This document shows positions 7,557 through 15,299 of a stretch of DNA of 37,612 nt, in pieces. The first letter of the stretch is position 1; each line of letters begins with the position of its first letter. Location of the stretch: positions 1 to 37,612 of the forward strand of contig NZ_SRLD01000046.1 of assembly GCF_004745955.1 (NCBI RefSeq). The letters are read 5' to 3'. The DNA is from Hymenobacter elongatus. GTDB lineage: Bacteria > Bacteroidota > Bacteroidia > Cytophagales > Hymenobacteraceae. Below the pieces are notes generated by a model. It saw only the letters and a program-made list of their open reading frames with translations. It ran no database searches and was not told the origin of the DNA. The translations under genes and the position numbers were made by a program.

Positions 7557-8360
7557 TTATTTCAAATCGGGCCGCAGCAGCAGCGTGGTGCTCATGCTGG
7601 CCACCACCAACTGCAAAGCCGGATCGAGGTCTTTGCGCACCCAGTAGATGGAGCGCGCACGGCGACTCAGGTCCGGCAGCGCCAGGGCGGCAATAGCTTT
7701 GCCCTGGTAGGTGAAGATGAAGCCGTGGTGGACCTGGGCCGCCAGCAGCGCGGCGGCCATGCCGCCCTGGTCGGCGTAGCTGAGCGCGTCGTCGATGACC
7801 TCGGAAAACTGAATGATCTGCTTGCCATTGCTGACGGTGCCACGCAGGGGCGCCGCAACAATCTGCTGCGCATTTTCGACCGCAAACTGCCAGACCGGTT
7901 CCGTGGGAGCCTGGCCGACCACCGAGATGGCACCCAGGAAAACATCGGAGTTGTTGTTTTTGGGCCGGAGCGAATCCCGGCTGGGAAACAGAATACGGTC
8001 CAGATTGCCCAGGGCATTGCCGCTGAGCGTGAGGTTGGCCAGGGTAAACACCTGGGCCTGCTGGCCGTGGGCTTTGTCTTCCAGCACGAAACGCAGCTTC
8101 TGCTTGCTGCTGGTTTGGTAAAACAGCACAATGGGCGGCAGCGGTACGCCATCGGGAAGCGTGGTGAGCCAGTCGCCATTGCGGTGCAGCGTCAGCAGCC
8201 GGAACTGGTCGAAAGACAGGCCCCGGCCCAGGCCGCCGTATTGCACCGGCATCGGCCGGTAGGCCGATAAAATGGTGGCTGGTATCTGCTGCGCCTGCCC
8301 CGGCACACTGGAAAGGGCCAGTAGCCCAAGCAGGGCCAGCCAACGAAATACATGCGGCAT
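7557..8360 (-). CDS. exported protein, paralogue of the adjacent lipoprotein
   Basis: A 267-residue protein starting MPHVFRWLALLGLLALSSVP, a signal peptide with cleavage after GQAQ; an upstream ATG at 8402 would only lengthen the leader. No family is recognised. The mature part holds beta-rich stretches (KLRFVLEDKAHGQQAQVFTL, VHHGFIFTYQGKAIAAL) and ends SIYWVRKDLDPALQL then STTLLLRPDLK, shared with the gene at 6669. It follows the RND exporter by 85 bases on the same strand, so a periplasmic partner is a fair guess but unproven. Confidence 0.72.
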   Translation of the reverse strand: MPHVFRWLALLGLLALSSVPGQAQQIPATILSAYRPMPVQYGGLGRGLSFDQFRLLTLHRNGDWLTTLPDGVPLPPIVLFYQTSSKQKLRFVLEDKAHGQQAQVFTLANLTLSGNALGNLDRILFPSRDSLRPKNNNSDVFLGAISVVGQAPTEPVWQFAVENAQQIVAAPLRGTVSNGKQIIQFSEVIDDALSYADQGGMAAALLAAQVHHGFIFTYQGKAIAALALPDLSRRARSIYWVRKDLDPALQLVVASMSTTLLLRPDLK

Positions 8361-8445
8361 AGTAACTACAGCTAGGATAAGGAGGCGAAAACAACCGCCC
8401 AATCTTACGCAATAAAAACCATGCCGCTGCCTCTGGTAGCTCCTT

Positions 8446-10746
8446 TTACCCCCTTAGCACCGGCACCGGCTGGCGGATTTCCTTGGGCTTATGCTTGTAG
8501 AAGTACAGGATCAGAATGGGCAGCAGCGTCAGCTCGGCCACTACGCCGAATAGCAGGGTGAGGCCGATGAGCAGGCCCACGTAGAACGTGCCGTCGAAGG
8601 AGGAGAAGATGAGCGTGCTGAAGCCCCCGACCAGAATCAGCGAAGTCACGACCACCGCTTTGCCGGCCATCAGGTAGGTTTTGCGCACGGCTTTGAACAG
8701 GCTCGGCTCCTGGAGCAGCGTGAGCTTGAGCTTGCTGATAAAGTGAATGGTATCATCGACGGCAATGCCGAAGGCGATGGTGAAAATGATGCTGGTGCTC
8801 ACCTTCATGCTCACGCCCGCCAACCCCATCACGCCCGCCACAACCAGGATGGGTACCAGGTTGGGAATGAGCACCACCACCGTCATGCGCAGGCTGCGGA
8901 ACAGGAACAGCACGATGAGCGTGACCATCACGATGTCGATGCTCATGCCCGTAATCATGTTCAGGGTGAGGTTTTCGTTATTTTTGTCGATCAGGTTGGC
9001 CGAGCCGGTGAGGCGGGTCTGGAGCACCTGCGGGTCGGTGTGTTGGCGCAGGAAGCGGCGCAGATCCACGTTCAGCGCGTCGGCGCGGATGCTGCCCACG
9101 TCGGGCATGCGGCCGGTGAGGCGGCCGGCGGAGGCGTCGGGTAGCACCAGGGCCCGGAACTCGGGCTTGTTGCGGAACAGCTTCACGCGCCGCACCAACT
9201 GGGCCAGCTCGGCTTCCGAGCCGGGCAGCCGGTATTCGGCCAGCAGCCCGCCGTTCAGGGCCTTGCGCACCGATTTGATGAGCGTGACGGGCGAGGCCAC
9301 GAAGTTCAGGCCGTAGGTTTTTTGCAGGTAGCCCTCGATTTCCTCCGTTTCGCGCAGTACCTGCAGGTCGTAGATGGTACGACCAACCGCGGGCTGCAGG
9401 GCCAGCTCGAAGGGCCGCACGCCGGCAAAGTTCTTCTCGAAAAAGCCGAAATCCAGCTTCACCGGGTCGTTTTTGGACAGGTCGTCGAGCAAAGCCGAGT
9501 TGATGCGGATGCGCGAGGCCGAGGCCACCGAGCCGATCAGGATCATGGCCGACAGGCCCACCACCAGCCGCCGCCGGGCCAGCACCACCCGGAACATGCG
9601 GCCCAGCACCCCATCCCAGCTGTGGCCCTCGGCCCGTGGAATGCGCAGCTCGGGCTTACGCAGCAGCATGAGCATGGCCGGCAGCAGCGTAAACGACAGC
9701 GCGAAGGTGAGCAGCACGGCAATGCCGGTGAAGAGCCCGAAGTTGTAAATCGGCCGGATGGAGCTGGTCATCAGGGTGAAAAAGCCGATGCTGGTCGTCA
9801 GCGCCGACAGCCCCGAGCCGAACCCGGATTCCTTGAGCGTAATCAGTAGCGCCTGCTTTTTGGCCGTGCCGTAGCCCAGCTCCGTGTTGTAGCGGGTGAT
9901 GATGTGGATGGTGTCGGACATGCCCACCACGAACAGCATAATCGGCAGCAGGGCCGTCATCAGATCGATACTCACCCCGCAGGCGCTCATCAGCCCCAGT
10001 CCCCACAGAATGGCCCCCAGCACCACCACCAGCGGCAGCACCACGCCCCACCAGGTCCGGAACGTAAGCCACAGCAGCCCCGTAACCAGCAGCACCGACA
10101 GCGACATGAACACCACCAGCTCCCACTGCAGCCGGTCGACGAAGATGGACTGGGCCACCAGCTTGCCGGCCAGGTGGTAGGTGTCGGGCGCGAAGCCCTG
10201 GCGGGCCAGCTCGGTGCGCACGGCACTCAGCAGCGAGTCGCCGGGCGGCTTGGTGATGTTGGGCGAAGTCTGAAACAGGATGGTGACGGCGCGGGCATCA
10301 CGGGCAATAAGGTTGCCCACCAGTCCCGGCGTGCGGTACACCAGCGCCGAATCGGCGGCCCGGCGCGCGGGCTCGGCGGGGTGCAGGTAGGGCACGTTGA
10401 ACACCCCGAAACCCTCCACCACCGGGTTGGTGGCGTTGGTGGGCGAAGTGACGTGCACCACGTGGGGCCGGCCCTGAATAAAGCGCGTCAGCGAATCGAC
10501 CCGGGTCAGGAACCCGGGCTCGAACACCGTGTGGCCCGGCGCGGCTTCCAGGCCCAGCAGCACGTAGTCGTTGTCGTTGCCGAAGCGGGCCGAGTACTGC
10601 TGGTAGTAGTCCAGGTCGGGGTCGCCGGCGGGGTAGAAGTCGTTGAAATCGTAGTTGAAGCGCAGCTGGGCCACGAAATACCCGCTCACGGCCGACAGCA
10701 GGGCCAGCAGGATCAGGGTGAGGTAACTGGCTTTACGAATCGTCAT
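8446..10746 (-). CDS. RND-superfamily exporter (MMPL/HAE3 type)
   Basis: A 766-residue inner-membrane transporter. A first transmembrane helix (about 7-27) is followed by a large periplasmic loop. Then comes a helix bundle starting near residue 205 (LVVFMSLSVLLVTGLLWLTF) with the internal motif VGMSDTIHIITRYN. A second loop and a second bundle follow, with the matching motif GIAVDDTIHFISKLK. The duplicated layout with paired charged helix-4 motifs is typical of RND proteins. The short loops and single-chain form fit the HAE3/MMPL group, which move lipids or hydrophobic compounds rather than partnering with TolC. The substrate is unknown. It heads a run of six minus-strand genes with gaps of 17-85 bases. 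Confidence 0.9.
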   Translation of the reverse strand: MTIRKASYLTLILLALLSAVSGYFVAQLRFNYDFNDFYPAGDPDLDYYQQYSARFGNDNDYVLLGLEAAPGHTVFEPGFLTRVDSLTRFIQGRPHVVHVTSPTNATNPVVEGFGVFNVPYLHPAEPARRAADSALVYRTPGLVGNLIARDARAVTILFQTSPNITKPPGDSLLSAVRTELARQGFAPDTYHLAGKLVAQSIFVDRLQWELVVFMSLSVLLVTGLLWLTFRTWWGVVLPLVVVLGAILWGLGLMSACGVSIDLMTALLPIMLFVVGMSDTIHIITRYNTELGYGTAKKQALLITLKESGFGSGLSALTTSIGFFTLMTSSIRPIYNFGLFTGIAVLLTFALSFTLLPAMLMLLRKPELRIPRAEGHSWDGVLGRMFRVVLARRRLVVGLSAMILIGSVASASRIRINSALLDDLSKNDPVKLDFGFFEKNFAGVRPFELALQPAVGRTIYDLQVLRETEEIEGYLQKTYGLNFVASPVTLIKSVRKALNGGLLAEYRLPGSEAELAQLVRRVKLFRNKPEFRALVLPDASAGRLTGRMPDVGSIRADALNVDLRRFLRQHTDPQVLQTRLTGSANLIDKNNENLTLNMITGMSIDIVMVTLIVLFLFRSLRMTVVVLIPNLVPILVVAGVMGLAGVSMKVSTSIIFTIAFGIAVDDTIHFISKLKLTLLQEPSLFKAVRKTYLMAGKAVVVTSLILVGGFSTLIFSSFDGTFYVGLLIGLTLLFGVVAELTLLPILILYFYKHKPKEIRQPVPVLRG

Positions 10747-10920
10747 GCGCGGAATAAGCCCGAATCAGGGTTCGGGGGAGGAGAAAAACGGCGCCGGCCG
10801 GCGGCTGAACTTTCGCGCTGCTTTCGTACTTTAGAGGCAGCGGGAACCGGCTGGCCGACTTCGGGATGCCAACCATACCCCGCCGGCTTTTGTTTCCTTC
10901 ACCTCCCTGATTTCAACCCC

Positions 10921-11136
10921 ATGAAAAACGCATTGCTGGCTTTGGCCCTGTTTGCATTTGTAGGAACCGCCGCCGCCAACGACGGCAAAGACGATAAAAA
11001 AGGTAAGAAAGCCGCCAAGTCGTGCTCCATGGCCGAGAAAAGCAGCGCCAGCTGCTGCATGAAGAAAGGCGGCAAAACGGCCTCGGTGAAACCCGCCGAG
11101 ACGCTGCCCGCCGCTCCGGCAACCAAGTCGCTGTAG
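10921..11136 (+). CDS. small secreted Lys/Cys-rich protein
   Basis: A 71-residue protein with a strong signal peptide (MKNALLALALFAFVGTAAAN). The mature part is very rich in lysine (DGKDDKKGKKAAKSCSMAEK) and holds three cysteines with methionines close by (SCSMAEKSSASCCMKKGG). The Cys-Met cluster could bind a metal such as copper, but this is speculation. A promoter-like TACTTTAG at 10827-10834 lies upstream. The gene is divergent from the exporter gene and stands alone. No family is recognised. Confidence 0.65.
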   Translation: MKNALLALALFAFVGTAAANDGKDDKKGKKAAKSCSMAEKSSASCCMKKGGKTASVKPAETLPAAPATKSL

Positions 11137-11273
11137 GCAAAAGAATAGCTTATTTTCAAGCAGATGCCCTGGCCGTAAGGTTGGGGCATCTGCTTTTTAC
11201 AGCGTTGGTAGTTGCGAATAGAATCCTACATTTAAGGCCATTGTGATAATCTTTAATAGAAATATGGACCTTA

Positions 11274-12371
11274 TTGATTAACTCAGTAACCTGGCGTCGC
11301 GGGCGCAAAACGCAGATTTCCCACATTCAGACCGAGGAAGCTACCAAGAACGCGCTGGTCATGCCGTTTAGTAATGTTCTCGGCTACAACGTGTTTGACC
11401 CCACGGAAGTAGTGCCGGAATTCATCTGTGATATCGGCACGAAGAAGGGCGAGAAAATCGACTACGCTATTGTGCGGGATGGCAAGCCTATTATCCTGAT
11501 TGAATGCAAACACGTTGGCAGTGAGCTGAATATCAATCATGCCAGTCAGCTGTTTCGCTATTTCCACGTTACGGAAGCACGTATTGCGGTGCTGACCAAC
11601 GGGGTTACCTATAAGCTGTTCACTGATCTGGAGCAGCCCAATAAAATGGATGAGCGTCCCTTTATGGAGTTTGACCTGTTCAACTTTCATGAAAATGATG
11701 TTGCCGAAATTAAGAAGCTGAGCAAAGCCGCCTTCAATATTGACGACATGCTTTTTGCCGCGTACAACCTGAAGTATATGCGGGCTTTCAAGAAGTATTT
11801 CGACGAGCAGTTCACGCAGCCTTCGGCCGACTTCATTCATTTTGTATCCAAGCAGATTTACGATGGTGTGCTGACGCCGAAGCTGAAGGAGCAGTTCAGT
11901 ATCCTGGTGCATCGGTCGTTCCAGCAGTTTCTGAACGATAAAATAACCATGCGGCTGCGGTCGGCACTGGTCGATACCAGCGGCCAGGGGCCCCTGGTAG
12001 CTGACCTGCCCCTGATTCCGGTGGCTGATCAGGCCGCCAGCGTTGACGTGGAATCCAGGGAAAAGGATATTGATACCACGGTAGAGGAAACCGAGGGCTT
12101 CATGATTGTGCGGGCAATCCTGCGCAAGACTGTAGCCGTCAACCGGGTAGTCATGCGGGATGTGCAGTCGTACTGCGGTATTTTGCTCGACGATAACAAC
12201 CGCAAGCCGATCTGTCGACTGCACTTCAATGGCAGCAAAAAGTATGTGACTCTATTTGATGCGGAAGGCGGTGAAAGAGTGGATATAAATTCGTTGGATG
12301 ACCTCTACGGTATGGCTTCCCGGATCAGAGCGGCCGTGCAACGACACGAAACCAAAGTAGTTGAAGCATAA
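11274..12371 (+). CDS. HSDR_N-type (PD-(D/E)xK) nuclease-like protein, damaged 5' end
   Basis: About 365 residues. The region HIQTEEATKNALVMPFSNVL, then KIDYAIVRDGKPIILIECKH, matches the type I restriction HsdR N-terminal nuclease fold. The Asp of KIDYA and the Glu and Lys of IECK form the PD-(D/E)xK site. Residues 250-365 form a second domain of unknown type (YCGILLDDNNRKPICRLHF). No hsdM, hsdS or helicase part is present, so this is an orphan family often annotated as type I restriction R-like. The usual start appears broken. ATG 11264 reads MDLID and then a TAA stop; the same frame continues LSNLASRAQN before a one-base shift joins the open frame. The frame given here opens with TTG at 11274. 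It may be a pseudogene or use a secondary start. Confidence 0.78.
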   Translation: MINSVTWRRGRKTQISHIQTEEATKNALVMPFSNVLGYNVFDPTEVVPEFICDIGTKKGEKIDYAIVRDGKPIILIECKHVGSELNINHASQLFRYFHVTEARIAVLTNGVTYKLFTDLEQPNKMDERPFMEFDLFNFHENDVAEIKKLSKAAFNIDDMLFAAYNLKYMRAFKKYFDEQFTQPSADFIHFVSKQIYDGVLTPKLKEQFSILVHRSFQQFLNDKITMRLRSALVDTSGQGPLVADLPLIPVADQAASVDVESREKDIDTTVEETEGFMIVRAILRKTVAVNRVVMRDVQSYCGILLDDNNRKPICRLHFNGSKKYVTLFDAEGGERVDINSLDDLYGMASRIRAAVQRHETKVVEA

Positions 12372-12373
12372 AG

Positions 12374-12408
12374 AAAACCCCATCCAGGTTCCTGGATGGG
12401 GTTTTTTG
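12374..12408. terminator. intrinsic terminator after the nuclease gene
   Basis: A stem of AAAACCCCATCCAGG with CCTGGATGGGGTTTT, a loop of about three bases and a run of T, directly past the stop at 12371. The A-run on the other side allows it to serve the convergent gene at 12434 as well. Confidence 0.88.
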
Positions 12409-12433
12409 TAGGGGGCTACTACCTGTTTTACTC

Positions 12434-12727
12434 CTAGGCCGTCACGCTTTCCTCCAGCAGCTCGGCCAGACTCAGCTCCTCCACGTCGGGGACGGCAGCG
12501 AAGCGGCTTTCGTGGAAGTTGGCCTCCGGAAAGCCCGGGGCCACGCCGGCGTTGTTGATTTCCACCACCGTCAGGCCGAAGCCGCGGGGCGTATCGAACA
12601 GGCCGCGCACCACGTAGATCGGGCCGCGCTTGGGCGTCTGGATGGCCGGATTTTGGGCCAGCAGCACGGTGAAGTCGTCGTTGGAGCAGACGATGGGCTG
12701 GCCAGGATGAAAAAGTGGGGGATTCAT
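12434..12727 (-). CDS. small conserved-type hypothetical protein
   Basis: A 97-residue soluble protein starting MNPPLFHPGQPIVCSNDDF at ATG 12727. It contains RGPIYVVRGLFDTPRGFGL followed by VVEINNAGVAP and NFHESRFAAVPDVEELSLAE. The pattern of a PIYVVRG strand, a VEIxN strand and a terminal ESRFxxV resembles short proteins common in Bacteroidota and their phages, whose function I do not know. It is divergent from thyA across 143 bases and ends against the nuclease terminator. Confidence 0.65.
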   Translation of the reverse strand: MNPPLFHPGQPIVCSNDDFTVLLAQNPAIQTPKRGPIYVVRGLFDTPRGFGLTVVEINNAGVAPGFPEANFHESRFAAVPDVEELSLAELLEESVTA

Positions 12728-12815
12728 AAAGCAAAGATACGGCGGCCAACCGGTACTTCGGTACCCGGCAGCCCCCGAAAAGCGGCCACCAGCGCCCGGC
12801 TTTTCCCGGGCCACC

Positions 12816-12845
12816 TTGCCTGCGTAGGCCAGCTTGCTACCTTTG
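12816..12845 (+). promoter_or_regulatory. Bacteroidota-type promoter of thyA
   Basis: TTG at 12816-12818, 19 bases of spacing, then TACCTTTG at 12838-12845. This fits the primary sigma factor consensus of Bacteroidota (-33 TTG and -7 TAnnTTTG) exactly. The thyA ATG is 25 bases further on. Confidence 0.8.
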
Positions 12846-12870
12846 CCATCCGACCTTTCAGCCCCGCCGC

Positions 12871-13665
12871 ATGCGCCAGTACCTCGACCTCGTCAAGCAC
12901 ATTCTCGACCACGGAACCCAGAAAACCGACCGCACCGGTACCGGCACGCTCAGCATTTTCGGCCACCAGCTGCGGTTTGACCTGGCGCAGGGCTTCCCGC
13001 TGGTCACCACCAAGAAAGTTCACCTCAAGAGCATCATCCACGAGTTGCTCTGGTTTTTGCAGGGCGATACCAACGTGCGCTACCTCCAGGAAAACGGCGT
13101 AAAAATATGGGACGAGTGGGCCGATGCCAATGGCGAGCTGGGCCCCGTGTATGGCAAGCAGTGGCGCAGCTGGCCTCGCCCCGACGGCACCCACATCGAC
13201 CAGATGGCCGAAGTGATCCGGCAGCTGAAAACCACGCCCGACTCGCGCCGCATCCTCGTATCGGCCTGGAACGTGGCCGAGCTGGACCAGATGCACCTGA
13301 TGCCCTGCCACGCCCTGTTCCAGTTCTACGTCGCCGACGGCAAGCTCAGCTGCCAGCTCTACCAGCGCTCGGCCGACGTATTTCTGGGCGTGCCTTTCAA
13401 TATTGCCAGTTACGCTCTGCTCACGCTCATGGTGGCCCAGGTTACGGGGCTGCGGCCCGGCGAGTTCATCTGGACCGGCGGCGACACGCACCTGTACTCC
13501 AATCATCTGGAGCAGGCCCGGCTCCAGCTCACCCGGGAGCTGCGACCCCTGCCGCAGATGCGGCTGAACCCGGCGGTGCAGGATATTTTCGGCTTCCGGT
13601 ACGAAGACTTCACGCTGGAAAATTATGACCCCTGGCCTGCTATTAAGGCTCCAGTGGCCGTGTAA
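12871..13665 (+). CDS. thyA: thymidylate synthase
   Basis: A 264-residue thymidylate synthase, the same length as the E. coli enzyme. It methylates dUMP to dTMP using methylene-tetrahydrofolate. The start MRQYLDLVKHILDHGTQKTD and RTGTGTLSIFG form the phosphate-binding region. ELLWFLQGDTN and GPVYGKQWRSW are family signatures. The active-site cysteine lies in HLMPCHALFQFYV. RSADVFLGVPFNIASYALL and the terminal APVAV complete the enzyme. ATG 12871 follows a good promoter. No dihydrofolate reductase gene follows, though the pair is adjacent in many genomes. Confidence 0.97.
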   Translation: MRQYLDLVKHILDHGTQKTDRTGTGTLSIFGHQLRFDLAQGFPLVTTKKVHLKSIIHELLWFLQGDTNVRYLQENGVKIWDEWADANGELGPVYGKQWRSWPRPDGTHIDQMAEVIRQLKTTPDSRRILVSAWNVAELDQMHLMPCHALFQFYVADGKLSCQLYQRSADVFLGVPFNIASYALLTLMVAQVTGLRPGEFIWTGGDTHLYSNHLEQARLQLTRELRPLPQMRLNPAVQDIFGFRYEDFTLENYDPWPAIKAPVAV

Positions 13666-14022
13666 TGGTTTGTGAATGATGGAGTTGGGTAGATTATCGG
13701 TTATTCCTAGCCGTCAGGTTCAGAGTTAGATATTTTTAAGAACCACCAAGTAGGTACTGATTGGTTCGGGTCATGAAATTGTGCTATATGATTCTGAAAA
13801 AGAAGCCTTTACGCGCATGCTGTGGCTTATTATAGTTTCAGTGCAATAAAAATAAACCTGCTAGCCTAGTAAGGAACTGGATATTTATTTTGTAGGTTTC
13901 TAACAAGAAGCGTATTTTACTGTTGAGTTACCGTTGCGTATAAAATTCAATCGTACTTATAAAATCCAAAAGGCATAACTTGCGTATAACGTGCTTCGGT
14001 TGCCCATTCCTCTTCATTTTCA
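13666..14022. other. AT-rich intergenic stretch with no gene seen
   Basis: This 357-base stretch after thyA is much more AT-rich than its surroundings and full of stop codons in all frames. I see no terminator with a T-run, no tRNA-like fold and no repeat shared with the rest of the window. It may hold the end of the thyA transcript and the promoter of the next small gene. Confidence 0.6.
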
Positions 14023-14226
14023 GTGTTTAGTACCTCAGTGACCACCTTGAAATCTTCTGCCTTGCCTCGCAAGCACCGTGCGTGGATTGCCCTTTACGCC
14101 CTGGAAGGCTGTGAGCAAGACCGCACCGAAATCCTGCGCATCAACAACGTCACGGAATCCGACCTCACCGAGTTTGAGGAAGGCTGGCTGCGGCTCCGGT
14201 GTCGTAGCTTGGCTCCGAGCCGCTAA
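14023..14226 (+). CDS. small hypothetical protein
   Basis: Up to 67 residues. The stretch KHRAWIALYALEGCEQDRTE then LRINNVTESDLTEFEEGWL looks like a compact helical protein. No ATG is available; the candidates are GTG 14023, GTG 14038 and TTG 14047, so the start is uncertain. It overlaps the stop of the convergent aminotransferase gene by four bases. The reading frame has plausible amino-acid composition, but the call rests mainly on that. Confidence 0.45.
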   Translation: MFSTSVTTLKSSALPRKHRAWIALYALEGCEQDRTEILRINNVTESDLTEFEEGWLRLRCRSLAPSR

Positions 14227-15035
14227 AACACGGGCTCATAAGCGAGCAGTTGTGTTAGCAGTGGGTGCTGAGTTGGGAATTGCACCTTACCCAGGCGCTC
14301 AACGGAGCGTAGCGAGGCGACATTAGCAGTAAAGACTACCTCTGCTCCCAAGATATCTTCGGTTGTGAACCGGCCTTCCGCGCAACGAATCTGGTGCTGT
14401 TGTGCCAAGTGCAGCAGGTGGGCCCGATGAACGCCGGCCACGCACCCCGTTTCCAGCGCGGGAGTACACAAAATCCCTTCTTTAATCCAGAAAATAGCGG
14501 CTGCTCCCGCTTCCGCCACGTGGCCGGCTGCGTCGCAAAGGATAATTTCATCGAGCCCGCGCTGCTGCCGCTCGTGGGCAGCCCGCACGTAGAGCCACGC
14601 CTGCGGGCCCTTGCAAAAGCTCAGCGGTGAGGGCAGGCTATACGTTTGCAGCGCGAAATCCACGTGTTGCAGCGGTGTGTTGTCGGCCTGAAATGGTTCG
14701 GCGGTAGCTAGCCACTCCGTGGCATCGGTGACGGGGGCATAGCGCCCGCCACCCGCCCGCCACAGCTGCACGCGCAGCCGGGCCGCAGGCAGGCTATTTG
14801 CTTCGGCCAAACGGCGTAGCGTGCGTTCCAGCGCCTCGGCGGTTGCGAGTGCTGCCGGCAGGGTGAGGTAGAGCGCGGCGGCGGCTTGCTGCATGCGGGC
14901 CGCGTGGTGGGTGCGGTAGCGCAGGCGGCTTTCTTCATAAATCAGCGTTTCGAAAAAACCGTCGCCAAAGGCCAGGCCACGGTTGGGCAGGGGTAGGGTA
15001 GCCGTGGGCAGCAGGTGGTTGTTCAGCAGAAGCAT
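14223..15035 (-). CDS. class IV aminotransferase, aminodeoxychorismate lyase (PabC)-like
   Basis: A 270-residue fold-type IV PLP enzyme starting MLLLNNHLLPTATLPLPNRG at ATG 15035. GLAFGDGFFETLIYEESRLR is the N-terminal signature (the DGFFETL box) of the PabC/IlvE/D-amino-acid transaminase family. The PLP lysine should be the one in SFCKGPQAWLYVRAAHE, and GLDEIILCDAAGHVAEAG matches the conserved stretch after it. The sequence then reads AAIFWIKEGILCTPAL and TGCVAGVHRAHLL. The length and short DGFFETL form favour the PabC group (4-amino-4-deoxychorismate to p-aminobenzoate), which would serve folate synthesis. A branched-chain or D-amino-acid transaminase cannot be excluded. Confidence 0.85.
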   Translation of the reverse strand: MLLLNNHLLPTATLPLPNRGLAFGDGFFETLIYEESRLRYRTHHAARMQQAAAALYLTLPAALATAEALERTLRRLAEANSLPAARLRVQLWRAGGGRYAPVTDATEWLATAEPFQADNTPLQHVDFALQTYSLPSPLSFCKGPQAWLYVRAAHERQQRGLDEIILCDAAGHVAEAGAAAIFWIKEGILCTPALETGCVAGVHRAHLLHLAQQHQIRCAEGRFTTEDILGAEVVFTANVASLRSVERLGKVQFPTQHPLLTQLLAYEPVF

Positions 15036-15251
15036 AGCCTGCAAGGTAGCGTTGAAAAGAGGTTTTTCACGCCCGAAAGCCCGAGCCACCCAGCGGAGCG
15101 TGTTGTGTTTTTTTCAGCGCCGGGCTTCCTGTCGCACCTCCATACGGCGCAGTGCTGCTACGTGCACACCCGCTGCGCCCAGTGGATAACGATACGGTGA
15201 ATAGACCAGACCTCCGCTGGCCAGTGGTTACCGGGGCAGGGCAACCCACTA

Positions 15252-15267
15252 TGCGCTAGCTAGCGCA
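15252..15267. repeat. 16-base perfect palindrome
   Basis: TGCGCTAGCTAGCGCA is fully self-complementary. It lies in the 264-base gap between the aminotransferase start and the dprA stop, where nothing else is recognised. It may be a protein-binding site or chance. Confidence 0.45.
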
Positions 15268-15299
15268 CCTAATATATGCAGCCTCAAGCCGCTGCCAGT

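Noticed and set aside
9904..10920. A long plus-strand open frame running from inside the RND exporter gene into the small secreted protein
   Set aside because: Its first 339 codons are Gln/His/Arg-rich shadow of the exporter. Only the last 71 codons from ATG 10921, with a signal peptide, look real.
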